Position numbers and translations under genes: made by a program. A stretch of DNA of 64,000 nt, taken from Yersinia ruckeri ATCC 29473. Lineage in GTDB: Bacteria > Pseudomonadota > Gammaproteobacteria > Enterobacterales > Enterobacteriaceae. The stretch lies in assembly GCF_000754815.1 (NCBI RefSeq), contig NZ_KN150747.1:1767908-1831907 (forward strand). The letters are read 5' to 3'. The number at the start of each line of letters is the position of its first letter. Within the stretch, counting starts at the first letter, position 1. The notes under the pieces were generated by a model that saw nothing but the letters and a program-made list of their open reading frames with translations, was not told the origin of the DNA and made no database searches. Below, in pieces: positions 43,048-51,965 of this stretch.

Positions 43048-44013
43048 TTAGAAGGATATAAATCGAGATGTAAATTTATTAGATAATAATATACGTGAAA
43101 GTAGCACGGATGCGACAAATACAGAAAGCAACAGTGTAAATCTCAGTTTAATGTCCGATGGGTTATAGGCATTGGATATAAAGTAGAAAATTCCATCGTG
43201 TAGAATATACACCCCGATCATCGATGGGCTTATATAGGCCAATGTTTTTTTGATCCATTCATACTTGGTATCAAAGTTATCAAAAATGACAAAAAGACAT
43301 AAACTAATGATTAATAAATGAAAGTTGTCAAGGAAATATCCAGCATTGATTGTTTTATACACATGTAAGGACATGAAACTTTCATAGAAATACATAGAGA
43401 TAGCGGTAGGCACAATCAGTAATTTTGCCGTGATTCTGACTTTGATGTTTTTGGTCATTTCTTTACATCTATTCGAGCAAAGGAAGCGGCCGACCATATA
43501 GTAAAATATCCAAGTCCATAACCTAAAGTATTGAGGGAAATCGATTAAGTAAGGTTTTTCAGTCAACGTACTAATAATGTCTATTGATACTGAAAATAGC
43601 AATAAAGTGCCTAAGGTAATTAGTGTGCTTTTACGGCTCTTCAGTATTATTGCAATAATAGGGTTGATTATATAGATAAGCGCTATACTAAAGAGTAACC
43701 AACTCTGTAGAAAATATCCTTTTTTGAATCCCTCTTCATCGATAAAGTAAAATAGCACGTTCCAAAAAATTATTATTGTAAGTATTGATTTTATTTTTTT
43801 AAAAATATCATTTTTGGTTATTTCTTTAATCGAGTCGATATAACCTATTATCATAAAGAACAGCGGCGTCGCGATAATGGATAAAAAATAGAGGACACCC
43901 ATGACTTCACCACTTAAAAAGCAGGTGTCAGTGCAGGTTTTACTGGCAGAGTAAAATGTTACTGCTGAAAAGCAACTAAGGCTTTTCAGTGCATGAAGGC
44001 CGACATTTCTCAT
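43048..44013 (-). CDS. WecH/acyltransferase-3-like membrane protein, diverged
   Basis: A 321-residue polytopic protein with about ten helices. ATPLFFMIIGYI, SWLLFSIALIYIINPII, FYYMVGRFLC and SPSMIGVYILHDGIFYF match, in order, the WecH-like acyltransferase 3 family, which O-acetylates surface glycans. In the first helix, where the family has an Arg and an essential His (LRGIACLxVVxxH), this protein reads LKSLSCFSAVTFY, so both positions are substituted. It may be inactive or altered. The DNA is AT-rich compared with the housekeeping genes. Its ATG overlaps the end of a small frame by four bases. Confidence 0.75.
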   Translation of the reverse strand: MRNVGLHALKSLSCFSAVTFYSASKTCTDTCFLSGEVMGVLYFLSIIATPLFFMIIGYIDSIKEITKNDIFKKIKSILTIIIFWNVLFYFIDEEGFKKGYFLQSWLLFSIALIYIINPIIAIILKSRKSTLITLGTLLLFSVSIDIISTLTEKPYLIDFPQYFRLWTWIFYYMVGRFLCSNRCKEMTKNIKVRITAKLLIVPTAISMYFYESFMSLHVYKTINAGYFLDNFHLLIISLCLFVIFDNFDTKYEWIKKTLAYISPSMIGVYILHDGIFYFISNAYNPSDIKLRFTLLLSVFVASVLLSRILLSNKFTSRFISF

Positions 44014-44147
44014 AATGCTAAAGCCAAACAGGACAGTTCATTCAACCTGAATGGCTTGTATTGATCCTGAATTAATGATGCTACCGGCCAAAAGTTATCT
44101 CTGATGTCATTTTGTGGTTTATTTGTTTTTAATTTATTGTTTTTCAT
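44010..44147 (-). CDS. Possible small protein coupled to the acyltransferase gene
   Basis: A 45-residue frame, MKNNKLKTNKPQNDIRDNFW..., rich in Lys and Asn, whose stop overlaps the next start (ATGA). The ribosome binding site is weak and a GTG at 44210 could lengthen it to 66 residues. The coupling is the main evidence. It may be a leader peptide or chance. Confidence 0.3.
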   Translation of the reverse strand: MKNNKLKTNKPQNDIRDNFWPVASLIQDQYKPFRLNELSCLALAL

Positions 44148-44213
44148 CAGAAAATAGTCTGTCTGTCCGTTAGTTAACGATATTTTTACACAAAACCCAA
44201 TTTCTGTCACTGA

Positions 44214-44614
44214 GCAATCCCTATCTGCAAACCAAGGAAGAGCTTATTCATGGATTTTTATCATCTAGATATTGACCATTTCTGCTTATTTTACGCTGAT
44301 TGCTTTAAGAATATCACTACTAAAAAAGGGTGCTTGTTGCTCTATATAGCCTAAAAACATGCTGTGCTTTACTGATTGAACGCAAAATACGGCGGTAACA
44401 TAGCGGTCGCCAATATAGGCACAGCCATCAAAATGATGGGGTGACGCGCGCAGGGTGCTGAACAACAAACCATGTGTTAATGGTGATTTTGTCAACCTTG
44501 CGCCGGTGTTTTATACGCGAGTGTGGGGAGTGCCAGTCGTTCGCAGAAAAACAAACTTTATCGCTTAAAATCAATTAATTATATTTTCGGCTTCATTTTT
44601 TGGATGTGAGCAAA
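44214..44614. other. Non-coding or degenerate stretch upstream of the LuxR-type gene
   Basis: About 400 bases. A minus-strand frame at 44286-44495 (69 residues, TTG start, including GCAYIGDRYVTAVFCVQ) has no clear ribosome binding site and may be a remnant. No other gene was recognised. The 3' part should hold the promoter of the LuxR-type regulator. Confidence 0.35.
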
Positions 44615-45217
44615 ATGATAAGTTGCATGGTGGTTGATAATGATAGATATCTGGCTCTCGGAATCATGTCTATGGTTAAAAAGATTTTTGCAGATACTGG
44701 ATGTAACGACGAAATCAAATTTTATAAACGTTCCAGTTATCCCCTTGATATTGTGTTCATTGGTGTCAATGAAGCTAATTTTTTTGAGGCGTTAGAACGG
44801 TTGGAGAAAGTTGCCATTGATACAAAAGTCTTCTTGATTGCTAATTTAAGGTTAAGCAGTTTTTTCCTGGGGGCACCAGGATTTCACAATGTCACCATGA
44901 TTTATCGTGAAGATGCGTTGGAGGCATTGGAGTCTAAAGTTATCGGCGTAATTAAAAAAATGTTTCATGTTGTCGCTGATACATTCACCGAACGGAAAAA
45001 GCTCCAACCCGAAGTAGTTCAGCATGATGAAATCAGCTTCCTTACACGCAATGAAAATGCGGTTCTTGCCTTATTTAATGAAGGTTTTTCCGGCGGGGAT
45101 ATTGCTAAGATACTAAAGAAAAGCCAAAAAACGGTTAGCGGGCAAAAACGTTCGGCAATGCGAAAGTTGGGTGCCAGAACTGATGTTGAGTTAATAAAGA
45201 TGTTTATGTTTAAGTAG
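44615..45217 (+). CDS. LuxR-type regulator with degenerate receiver
   Basis: A 200-residue regulator. The C-terminal LuxR helix-turn-helix is ENAVLALFNEGFSGGDIAKI, LKKSQKTVSGQKRSAMRKLG (residues ~145-185). The N-terminal domain follows receiver topology (CMVVDNDRY at ~4-12), but the phosphoacceptor Asp is replaced by Gly in LDIVFIGVNEA. So it probably works without phosphorylation, perhaps as an RcsB-type partner like RcsA or BglJ. The ATG at 44615 is chosen for its GTGAG site; upstream TTG or GTG starts exist. Confidence 0.78.
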   Translation: MISCMVVDNDRYLALGIMSMVKKIFADTGCNDEIKFYKRSSYPLDIVFIGVNEANFFEALERLEKVAIDTKVFLIANLRLSSFFLGAPGFHNVTMIYREDALEALESKVIGVIKKMFHVVADTFTERKKLQPEVVQHDEISFLTRNENAVLALFNEGFSGGDIAKILKKSQKTVSGQKRSAMRKLGARTDVELIKMFMFK

Positions 45218-45328
45218 TCGAAATTTGGGTTTAGCCATTGATGGGCAACTGCTCTCTGTTATTGCTTTGTATGTGTACAAGAACCTGGCAGGCTGATTTA
45301 TTTGCTATCAGATTAACTGTTGAAGAAA

Positions 45329-45357
45329 CTCAGTCCCCATAGTGCTATGGGGCTGAG
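45329..45357. terminator. Bidirectional hairpin between convergent genes
   Basis: CTCAGTCCCCATAG and CTATGGGGCTGAG form a 13-bp stem with one bulge around a TG loop. It sits between the convergent LuxR-type gene and the cold-shock-domain gene. Confidence 0.6.
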
Positions 45358-45375
45358 TAGGCACAGAAGGCAGGT

Positions 45376-45858
45376 TTAAATATTTTTCAATTTGGCTAAT
45401 GTACTATCAATATCGATTTCATGGTCAGAGAAGGTATAAGTTACATTTTGGTGTGTCGTCACTGACAGCATTTTTAACGGAACGGTTTTCTCCGCAATAT
45501 CTTCTTCTTGAGGACGAATCTTGTTCATCAACAAACCGACAGAAAGCACGGTGTTGGCTTTATCGACTTCTGCCTGAGCCGGAACTTCTTTTATAAATGT
45601 TTTGAATGACTTAATGCTACTGAGTTTAATTCTTTCATTGGCAATGAAGATATATTTACTTTCAATGGCAACTTTGACAGCAAAGGCGGATAAACCTTTA
45701 TTGTTCGTCGTCGGTTCAAAAGTGACTTCCGCGTTCTTCTTAATCATCTCGGGATTAGCAACTTTAATAACGTGAAAATAACGGTTATCTCCGTTTTCGT
45801 CGGTGATAAAACCAAAGCCTTTATCTTCAAAAAAAGTTGTTATTCTACCGTTCATCAT
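45376..45858 (-). CDS. Cold-shock-domain protein with long C-terminal extension
   Basis: A 160-residue protein. Residues ~1-65 are a cold shock domain with RNP1 KGFGFIT and RNP2-like RYFHVIKV, though the second is less aromatic than in CspA. A C-terminal region of about 95 residues (IFIANERIKLSSIKSFKTF..., DHEIDIDSTLAKLKNI) has no match I recognise; it looks like a separate small alpha/beta domain. It should bind RNA or single-stranded DNA. It is transcribed away from cspE, with about 280 bases between their start codons. Confidence 0.8.
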   Translation of the reverse strand: MMNGRITTFFEDKGFGFITDENGDNRYFHVIKVANPEMIKKNAEVTFEPTTNNKGLSAFAVKVAIESKYIFIANERIKLSSIKSFKTFIKEVPAQAEVDKANTVLSVGLLMNKIRPQEEDIAEKTVPLKMLSVTTHQNVTYTFSDHEIDIDSTLAKLKNI

Positions 45859-46141
45859 GCATCTCGTTTAATTCAGTCTATTAGTTACCTATGATACAGG
45901 GGAATTCAGTACAGATACAGTCTGATACCGTTACAGAGATTTTTCCGTAGCAGGCTGCAACAGATTCGTAACGTAAACCTGTTGTCAGGTAACCTGTTTA
46001 TCCTGATGGTTTGGTTGATACTGGTGCTTTTATCTATTTTTCTTATTTTTGTGATCTGCATTCTGGACAAAATGCGATCCAATTGCTGTACTGTAATTGA
46101 CACGAATATTGTGTCCAACTATTCACGTAAAGGTAAGTTTG

Positions 46142-46351
46142 ATGTCTAAGATTAAAGGTAGCGTTAAGTGGTTTAATGAATCCAAAGGTTTCGGCTTCAT
46201 TACCCCGGAAGATGGTAGCAAGGACGTATTCGTCCATTTCTCTGCCATCGCTAGCAATGGTTTCAAAACTCTTGCTGAAGGCCAGCGTGTAGAATTTGAA
46301 ATCACGAACGGTGCCAAAGGGCCATCTGCTGCTAATGTTATCGCTATCTAA
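46142..46351 (+). CDS. cspE: Cold shock protein CspE
   Basis: A 69-residue cold shock protein, [20 protein letters not shown]..., with RNP1 KGFGFI and RNP2 VFVHF. CspE binds single-stranded RNA, melts secondary structure and acts as a transcription antiterminator. AAAGGTAAG precedes the ATG. A strong terminator follows. In E. coli the gene also lies beside crcB, as here. Confidence 0.95.
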   Translation: MSKIKGSVKWFNESKGFGFITPEDGSKDVFVHFSAIASNGFKTLAEGQRVEFEITNGAKGPSAANVIAI

Positions 46352-46368
46352 GTAGCCAATATTCTTAA

Positions 46369-46397
46369 AAACCCGCCTCAACACTGGCGGGTTTTTT
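46369..46397 (+). terminator. Rho-independent terminator of cspE
   Basis: AAACCCGCC, TCAACACT loop, GGCGGGTTT then TTT. Starts 18 bases past the stop. Confidence 0.92.
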
Positions 46398-46700
46398 ATT
46401 GCCCGAAAACGGCGATTTGAGCTATTTGTTATTTATTTTCAAACTGTGAGCAACGTGATGTGAGCCGGTGGTCGATCAGTATCGCTACGTTGAAAAAATT
46501 AGAATAAATAGGTTTTTAGAAAAAAAACTATAACAAGTAAGCAAAGAGCGACCGTTAGCAATTCAGTATATGTTTTAGGTAATCCGAACATAAGCTTTTC
46601 TCAGTACTTCAGTAACCGTCAGAGGTGACTGTTGTTAGGGTACTGATTATCTGATGTGGATATTAAGAAAACATTAAGATGTGAAAATAAGCGAAGTTAA
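46398..46700. other. Non-coding region between cspE and crcB
   Basis: About 300 AT-rich bases with no supported gene between the cspE terminator and the crcB terminator. No repeats of note. Confidence 0.4.
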
Positions 46701-46727
46701 TCAGGGCGGAGATGTTCATCGCCCTGA
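46701..46727 (-). terminator. Terminator of crcB
   Basis: TCAGGGCG (46701-46708) and CGCCCTGA (46720-46727), a perfect 8-bp stem, 10 bases past the crcB stop on the minus strand. The T-run is weak. Confidence 0.6.
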
Positions 46728-46736
46728 TAAGCGTAA

Positions 46737-47126
46737 TTACTGTGCGGTCCACATATTATTCACTAGCATAAATGCCAGCATCGTCATCGCCAAAGAGCCT
46801 GCAAGGTTAAATAATACTGTCAGGGCTGCCCAAAGGAATCTACTGTCCTGTATCAGATAAACCACTTCTAGTGAAAATGTTGAGAATGTGGTCAGACCGC
46901 CGCAAAAGCCAGTAGTAATAAGCATCTTCCATAGGGGATCGAGATGTGCCATTCGATTAAACAGAGCCAAAGCCAAGCCAATAATAAAGGCGCCAATCAG
47001 GTTTACCGTTAAGGTACCAACCGGCACGTTAGGTGTTATATCGTTTAATTTTAGGCTGATTAACCAACGCAATGTACTGCCTATGCCGCCGCCGATAAAT
47101 ACTGCCAGTAATGTAGTTAGGAACAT
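46737..47126 (-). CDS. crcB: Fluoride channel CrcB/Fluc
   Basis: A 129-residue inner-membrane protein with four helices that forms a dual-topology dimer exporting fluoride. Hallmarks: [29 protein letters not shown] and [17 protein letters not shown], with the conserved Asn, Phe and Thr-Ser residues of the pore. The ATG at 47124-47126 is chosen because AAAGG lies five bases before it and the length matches E. coli CrcB (127); a start at 47144 would add six residues. A fluoride riboswitch lies upstream. Confidence 0.95.
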   Translation of the reverse strand: MFLTTLLAVFIGGGIGSTLRWLISLKLNDITPNVPVGTLTVNLIGAFIIGLALALFNRMAHLDPLWKMLITTGFCGGLTTFSTFSLEVVYLIQDSRFLWAALTVLFNLAGSLAMTMLAFMLVNNMWTAQ

Positions 47127-47199
47127 AAATACCTTTTTTGCCAATGGGTAGTTATCAGAACGGCTTGGGCATAACGCTACGCGCCTTTCTGAGAAGGTT

Positions 47200-47251
47200 A
47201 CGTAGACATCATCAGCCTTGAGGGGCGGTTATGGAGGAATGTCATCTCCAG
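47200..47251 (-). ncRNA. Fluoride riboswitch (crcB motif)
   Basis: Read on the minus strand: CTGGAGATGACATTCCTCC, then ATAACCGCCCC, then AAGGCTGATGATGTCTACG. This follows the crcB-motif consensus (GGxGATGGxxTTCxCC stem-loop, AACCGCC, GGCTGATGRxxxCTACG) with the pseudoknot bases in place. It lies 75 bases before crcB on the same strand and would turn on crcB when fluoride binds. Confidence 0.88.
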
Positions 47252-47354
47252 TGCTTTAGACAAAAGCTTACACTGACTTTTTCTTATTTTAAACTGGCAA
47301 AGTCTGATAGCCTGTTTTTAAATGACACTGTATCAAATACATTGAGGAAAAAAA

Positions 47355-47798
47355 GTGAAAATCCGGCAGGCAAGACTTAGCGACGAGATGGCTATATCCC
47401 AATTATTGGTAGCATTAGACTATCCGGGGACTGGGACTTTTTTACAGCAGCGGTTACAGCAACTTATTGAACATCCTGATAGCCGTTTACTGGTAGCGAC
47501 GCTAGGTAGCGAAGTTTGTGGTTTTATTTCTTTGCATTTTATCCCGCAGATCGCGTTAGTGGGGGAGTTTTGCCGTATTAGCTATTTGTGTGTCAGTGAG
47601 AAGGTCAGAGGTGAGGGAATAGGTAAGCAGTTACTGGATGAGGCAGAAAAAATAGCCTGCGAGCGCGGTTGTGATCGTATGGAGTTACATAGCCACTCCC
47701 GTCGGATAAAGGCACATTCGTTTTACGCTCGAGAAGGTTATGAGGAATCGCCTAAATATTTTGTAAAACGCTTACCTTTCATTGCTATTTATCCATAG
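47355..47798 (+). CDS. GNAT-family N-acetyltransferase
   Basis: A 147-residue GNAT. The acetyl-CoA site is SYLCVSEKVRGEGIGKQLL (residues ~77-95) with the RxxGxG loop, and the C-terminal HSFYAREGYEES is the usual beta-alpha end. The substrate is unknown. It starts with GTG after GAGGA. A single gene. Confidence 0.88.
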   Translation: MKIRQARLSDEMAISQLLVALDYPGTGTFLQQRLQQLIEHPDSRLLVATLGSEVCGFISLHFIPQIALVGEFCRISYLCVSEKVRGEGIGKQLLDEAEKIACERGCDRMELHSHSRRIKAHSFYAREGYEESPKYFVKRLPFIAIYP

Positions 47799-47822
47799 CT
47801 ATTTATATTAAAAATCATCCTA

Positions 47823-48941
47823 TTACTTGGCCAGCTCAATACGATCCCGTCCATTGTTTTTGGCATGATAGAGCGCGGAATCTACAGCTTTTAACCATTG
47901 TTGGTAGTTGGCCATCTCAGGTTTGAATTCTGCTACCCCGGCACTTATTTTCAGTTGTAGGCCTGGGGATTGTTTAAACTCTATTTCAGCCAGTTTCCCC
48001 TGGATTCTGGTTAATACTTCACGCGCCTGCTCAGCTGTAGTATTGGGTAAAATTGCACCGAATTCATCCCCGCCATAGCGGCCGACAATATCTATAGCCC
48101 TAAGCCCCAGTAATAGCTCTTCGGCTAATACAGTAATCGCATCATCGCCTACGGTATGGCCATAGGTATCATTAATGGTTTTGAATTGATCAATATCGAT
48201 CAAAACCAGAGAGGAGCAGTGTTTATAACGGCGACAGCTATCAAATTGATTATGAAGCTGATGTTCCCAATGCCGCCGATTATATAACCCGGTTAATCCG
48301 TCGCGCACACTGATACGCAGTAGCTCCTCCTTATTTTCTACTAGCCGCTTGGCAGTATGAAAAGTAACCCATCCCAGAAGTGAAGGATAAATAAAAATCA
48401 TCGGCAGGCAGCTGTAAACTTGACTGATCGTTGTTTCAGGCTGAAACGATAAATTAAATAACCAGAAAACCAATAGACTGCTGGAAATCTGCAGTAACAG
48501 TCCTTTGATGAATAGGGATTTGCCGCCCGAGGCAATGTTATTCATGCTCATCATCGAGAGAATAACAACGGAAGGCAGTGCATTGAATGACATGACTGCC
48601 ACCCATGTGCCACCTAAAATAGAATCGATACTTAGATTAATTAACTCTTGCCGATGGGGGAAATCGGCATTAATAGAGAGTTGGTAAGCGACATGTGGCC
48701 AAATCAGGCCGTTAATCATCAGCAATAGCCAGATCCAGACCGGCATGGCCTGAGTGATGAGGACTGAGGTGACGCATAACATACCAATCCCCAAACCAAA
48801 AATTCGGGGAATATAAATCCGTTTGGCAAAATGTACCCCGGACTGACGCGAATTTGCTCTGCTGTATAAGGACAATTGGTGCCCCCAATTTAATCTGATT
48901 TTAAGGAATGCCGAAAAGCAAGATTCAGAATGAGTCAACAT
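47823..48941 (-). CDS. dgcC: Membrane diguanylate cyclase of DgcC/AdrA type (MASE2-GGDEF)
   Basis: A 372-residue protein with an N-terminal MASE2 membrane domain of about five helices (residues ~40-190) and a C-terminal GGDEF domain (~205-370; active-site RYGGDEFGA). The length and layout match E. coli DgcC/AdrA, which makes the c-di-GMP that activates cellulose synthase. No bcs genes are in the window, although a BcsA-like GT2 lies at 25.7 kb. An orthologue rather than a paralogue is likely but not proven. Confidence 0.85.
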   Translation of the reverse strand: MLTHSESCFSAFLKIRLNWGHQLSLYSRANSRQSGVHFAKRIYIPRIFGLGIGMLCVTSVLITQAMPVWIWLLLMINGLIWPHVAYQLSINADFPHRQELINLSIDSILGGTWVAVMSFNALPSVVILSMMSMNNIASGGKSLFIKGLLLQISSSLLVFWLFNLSFQPETTISQVYSCLPMIFIYPSLLGWVTFHTAKRLVENKEELLRISVRDGLTGLYNRRHWEHQLHNQFDSCRRYKHCSSLVLIDIDQFKTINDTYGHTVGDDAITVLAEELLLGLRAIDIVGRYGGDEFGAILPNTTAEQAREVLTRIQGKLAEIEFKQSPGLQLKISAGVAEFKPEMANYQQWLKAVDSALYHAKNNGRDRIELAK

Positions 48942-49085
48942 TCAGTAATTCAGACTCCTGCATCAATCATAGTTCACTAATGAAATCTGTTACATCTTAC
49001 TATTGTTTTATCCGACATTTTATTCATAAATAACCCACAATTGATTTATCCAGAATTCTTAGTCCTGATCGAATAGAAGGAGTGT

Positions 49086-49286
49086 ATGGAAGGTATCAGT
49101 ATCACGAAACTGCTGGTGGTGGGTATATTGATTGTGCTGTTGTTTGGTACTAGCAAATTGCGCACATTGGGCGCGGATTTGGGTGCTGCGCTGAAAGGCT
49201 TTAAAAAAGCGATGGGTGATGATACAAATCCGCCAGCCAATAGCGCTGAGAGCAAACCTATGCCGCCAGTTGAGCATAAAGATTGA
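49086..49286 (+). CDS. tatE: Twin-arginine translocase subunit TatE
   Basis: A 66-residue TatA-type protein with an N-terminal helix ([16 protein letters not shown]), the amphipathic helix [20 protein letters not shown] and an acidic, Pro-rich tail. TatE substitutes for or joins TatA in the pore for folded proteins. It lies beside lipA as in E. coli. GAAGGAG precedes the ATG. Confidence 0.94.
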   Translation: MEGISITKLLVVGILIVLLFGTSKLRTLGADLGAALKGFKKAMGDDTNPPANSAESKPMPPVEHKD

Positions 49287-49420
49287 GTTGCCTGCGCCTG
49301 AATTAACAGCGGGAGTGACATCGGTTGAATAAGAAACGGATATCCCAAAAGGAGGTCCGTTTTTGCTGGTCAGCCGTTTTAGTTGTAATGAATTATGTCA
49401 GGACGACATAATAAATGATC

Positions 49421-49442
49421 AGCCTGAAACTGAATTCAGGCT
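49421..49442. terminator. Terminator between convergent tatE and lipA
   Basis: AGCCTGAA (49421-49428), ACTGAA, TTCAGGCT (49435-49442); it lies eight bases past the lipA stop. Confidence 0.6.
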
Positions 49443-49449
49443 TATTCAA

Positions 49450-50415
49450 TTATTTGACTTCTTCGCCTTTGGCTTGTAAGTCTGCATGGTAAGACGAACG
49501 AACAAACGGGCCACAGGCCGCATGGGTAAAGCCCATCGCCATCGCTTCGGCTTTCATTTCATCAAATTCTTCTGGGCTGACATAACGTTGAACCGGTAAA
49601 TGGTGGCGGCTAGGCTGTAAATACTGACCCAGAGTCAACATCGTCACACCGTGACGTCGCAAGTCACGCATAACTTCAACGATTTCCGCATTGGTTTCTC
49701 CCAGACCGACCATTAAACCTGATTTGGTCGGGATGTTAGGGTGCGCTTCTTTGAAACGTTCCAGTAATTTCAGTGACCATTCGTAGTTTGCGCCTGGACG
49801 AACCTGACGATAGACACGCGGAACGTTTTCCAGATTATGGTTAAACACGTCCGGTGGCGTTACTGTCAGGATATCCAGCGCTCGATCCATGCGGCCACGG
49901 AAATCGGGTACCAAAGTTTCGATCTTGATGGTCGGGTTTTTTGCACGAATAGCAGCGATACAATCAGCAAAATGCTGAGCACCGCCATCACGTAAATCAT
50001 CACGGTCAACGGAAGTGATGACCACGTAACGTAGACCCATATCTTTGATTGTCTGTGCCAGTTTTTCTGGCTCGTTGGCGTCTGGCAGTGTTGGACGACC
50101 ATGGGCGACATCACAGAAAGGGCAGCGGCGGGTACAAATAGCACCTAGAATCATAAAGGTCGCTGTACCGTGGTTAAAGCACTCTGACAAGTTAGGACAA
50201 GACGCTTCTTCGCAAACCGAATGCAGGCCATTTTTACGCATCGCCGCTTTGATGCCTTGAATACGGCTGGAATCAGCAGGAAGCTTGATTTTCATCCATT
50301 CGGGTTTGCGTAACAGCTCCTGACGTTCTGTGACCACGGTTTTCACCGGGATTAACGCCATTTTATCTGCATCACGGTATTTAACGCCGCGTTCCATCTG
50401 AATCGGTTTACTCAT
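49450..50415 (-). CDS. lipA: Lipoyl synthase LipA
   Basis: A 321-residue radical-SAM enzyme. It inserts two sulfurs into octanoyl groups on the E2 and H proteins. The sacrificial cluster Cys are in [12 protein letters not shown] (residues ~68-79) and the SAM-cluster Cys in CTRRCPFC (~94-101). Same length as E. coli LipA. lipB follows upstream by 188 bases, so it is probably a separate promoter. Confidence 0.97.
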   Translation of the reverse strand: MSKPIQMERGVKYRDADKMALIPVKTVVTERQELLRKPEWMKIKLPADSSRIQGIKAAMRKNGLHSVCEEASCPNLSECFNHGTATFMILGAICTRRCPFCDVAHGRPTLPDANEPEKLAQTIKDMGLRYVVITSVDRDDLRDGGAQHFADCIAAIRAKNPTIKIETLVPDFRGRMDRALDILTVTPPDVFNHNLENVPRVYRQVRPGANYEWSLKLLERFKEAHPNIPTKSGLMVGLGETNAEIVEVMRDLRRHGVTMLTLGQYLQPSRHHLPVQRYVSPEEFDEMKAEAMAMGFTHAACGPFVRSSYHADLQAKGEEVK

Positions 50416-50603
50416 AATCGTACAGGTTCCAGTTCTGAATCTCTAAAGTGAGATTTTTCATTAAAATCAACGAAATGAGGCATTCGTTAAAAATTTTTTG
50501 AAAATTGTTTAAAAATTATATCATCTTTATCCTGATCCGTTCAGTCCCCAATTTTATATTGGTTTGTACTGCCAGAGTGCAGGATTGTAAGGAAAAAACC
50601 TTA

Positions 50604-51278
50604 TTAAGAATGATAATCCTCTGCCAGCCAGGGCTTCAGGTCGGTACCCTGATAGCCAAGTTGACGAATAAACGCGTTGACCAATATAGGTTGAACATCA
50701 GCGACTGTTATCTCTGGGCATAACGCGCTCAGCTGTGTCATTTCCATTCCGGCATAGCCACAGGGATTAATCCGATGGAATGGTGATAAATCCATATCAA
50801 TATTGAGCGCCAGCCCGTGAAATGAACATCCTTTACGGATGCGTAGCCCCAGAGAGCAAATCTTCTTTTGCCCAATATAAACACCGGGGGCATCAGGACG
50901 TGCGTGAGCTTCAACGCCAAAATGCGCCAAAGTATCTACCACGGTATTCTCGATGGCTGTAACCAACTGACGAACACCTATTTTGGCGCGCTTTAGGTTG
51001 ATCATGACGTACATCACCTGCTGGCCGGGACCGTGATAGGTGACTTGTCCACCACGATCGCTTTGAATAACCGGAATGTCTCCGGGCATCAGCAGGTGTT
51101 CGGCTTTCCCTGCCTGACCTTGCGTAAATACCTGTTGATGTTCGACCAACCAGATTTCGTCCTGAGTGGATTCATCGCGGCATTCAGTGAAGGCGTGCAT
51201 GGCTTGAGATACAGGGGCATAGGGCTGTAACCCCAACTGGCGTAAAATGATCTTGTGTTGTTGCAAGCGAGACATCAT
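50604..51278 (-). CDS. lipB: Octanoyltransferase LipB
   Basis: A 224-residue enzyme that moves octanoyl from ACP to lipoyl domains. Catalytic Lys is in [13 protein letters not shown] (residues ~142-154) and Cys in INPCGYAG (~176-183). [13 protein letters not shown] is typical. The first Met of MMSRLQQHK is chosen as the start because it matches other Yersinia proteins; an upstream in-frame ATG at 51314 is less likely. Confidence 0.95.
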   Translation of the reverse strand: MMSRLQQHKIILRQLGLQPYAPVSQAMHAFTECRDESTQDEIWLVEHQQVFTQGQAGKAEHLLMPGDIPVIQSDRGGQVTYHGPGQQVMYVMINLKRAKIGVRQLVTAIENTVVDTLAHFGVEAHARPDAPGVYIGQKKICSLGLRIRKGCSFHGLALNIDMDLSPFHRINPCGYAGMEMTQLSALCPEITVADVQPILVNAFIRQLGYQGTDLKPWLAEDYHS

Positions 51279-51559
51279 CTGGTTACAGAAATGGTGGCGC
51301 CAGTATACCAGCACCGTCGCAGGGAATCAGCGTTGAGAGGTGAAAAAACGGTAGTGAAATAATAATTACTAAAGAATCATGGAGATACAGATAAGATAAG
51401 GTTCTGCTTTATCTTTCACGCTGCGGCTATGTAGGCCACTGTCATTTACCCCGATGACTGCATGGGCTAACCTTTCGGGGACATACAGTTATCACTTGAC
51501 CACAACGCGAAATCTATTGGGTATTCGGTATGAAGACTGAATGGAGAACCATGGCTAAA

Positions 51560-51823
51560 TTACAGAACCATGCGCACCAGTTCGATTTTGCCTAATTCTT
51601 CATACAGGATTTCTACCTGATCGATATGTACCGCATTGATAGTGATCGATACAGAGTGATAGTTGCCTTTGCTGCTCGGTTTCACCTCAGGGGTATAATC
51701 ACCCGGAGCATGGCGCTGTACCACCTCAACCACCTGGTCAACCAGCTGTGGTTCAGCGATGCCCATTACCTTGTAGGTAAAAGAACAAGGGAACTCAAGC
51801 AGTTCGTTCAGTTTAGTTTTCAT
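51560..51823 (-). CDS. ybeD: YbeD/DUF493 family protein
   Basis: An 87-residue protein, [19 protein letters not shown]..., with an ACT-like fold in the family. It lies between lipB and dacA as in E. coli. No proven function. The ATG gives the usual length of 87; an upstream in-frame start at 51874 would run into the dacA terminator region. Confidence 0.93.
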   Translation of the reverse strand: MKTKLNELLEFPCSFTYKVMGIAEPQLVDQVVEVVQRHAPGDYTPEVKPSSKGNYHSVSITINAVHIDQVEILYEELGKIELVRMVL

Positions 51824-51894
51824 GTGCGCTCCTGGGTTGTGGCCGGACAGTGTATAAAGCGAAATGCAAATCACTTCCAGCTATAAAAGTATAA

Positions 51895-51912
51895 CTCCCG
51901 CCTGAGCGGGAG
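51895..51912 (-). terminator. Terminator after dacA
   Basis: CTCCCGC, CTGA/TCAG loop, GCGGGAG, followed on the minus strand by TTATACTTTT. It lies 53 bases past the dacA stop. Confidence 0.8.
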
Positions 51913-51965
51913 ATTCATATTAATTATAATATGGGGATAGCTTTTAGACTTTCAAGCCCGTTAGC

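Noticed and set aside
44286-44495. Minus-strand 69-codon frame
   Set aside because: Starts at TTG with no ribosome binding site and has no recognisable domain; noted only as a possible remnant.
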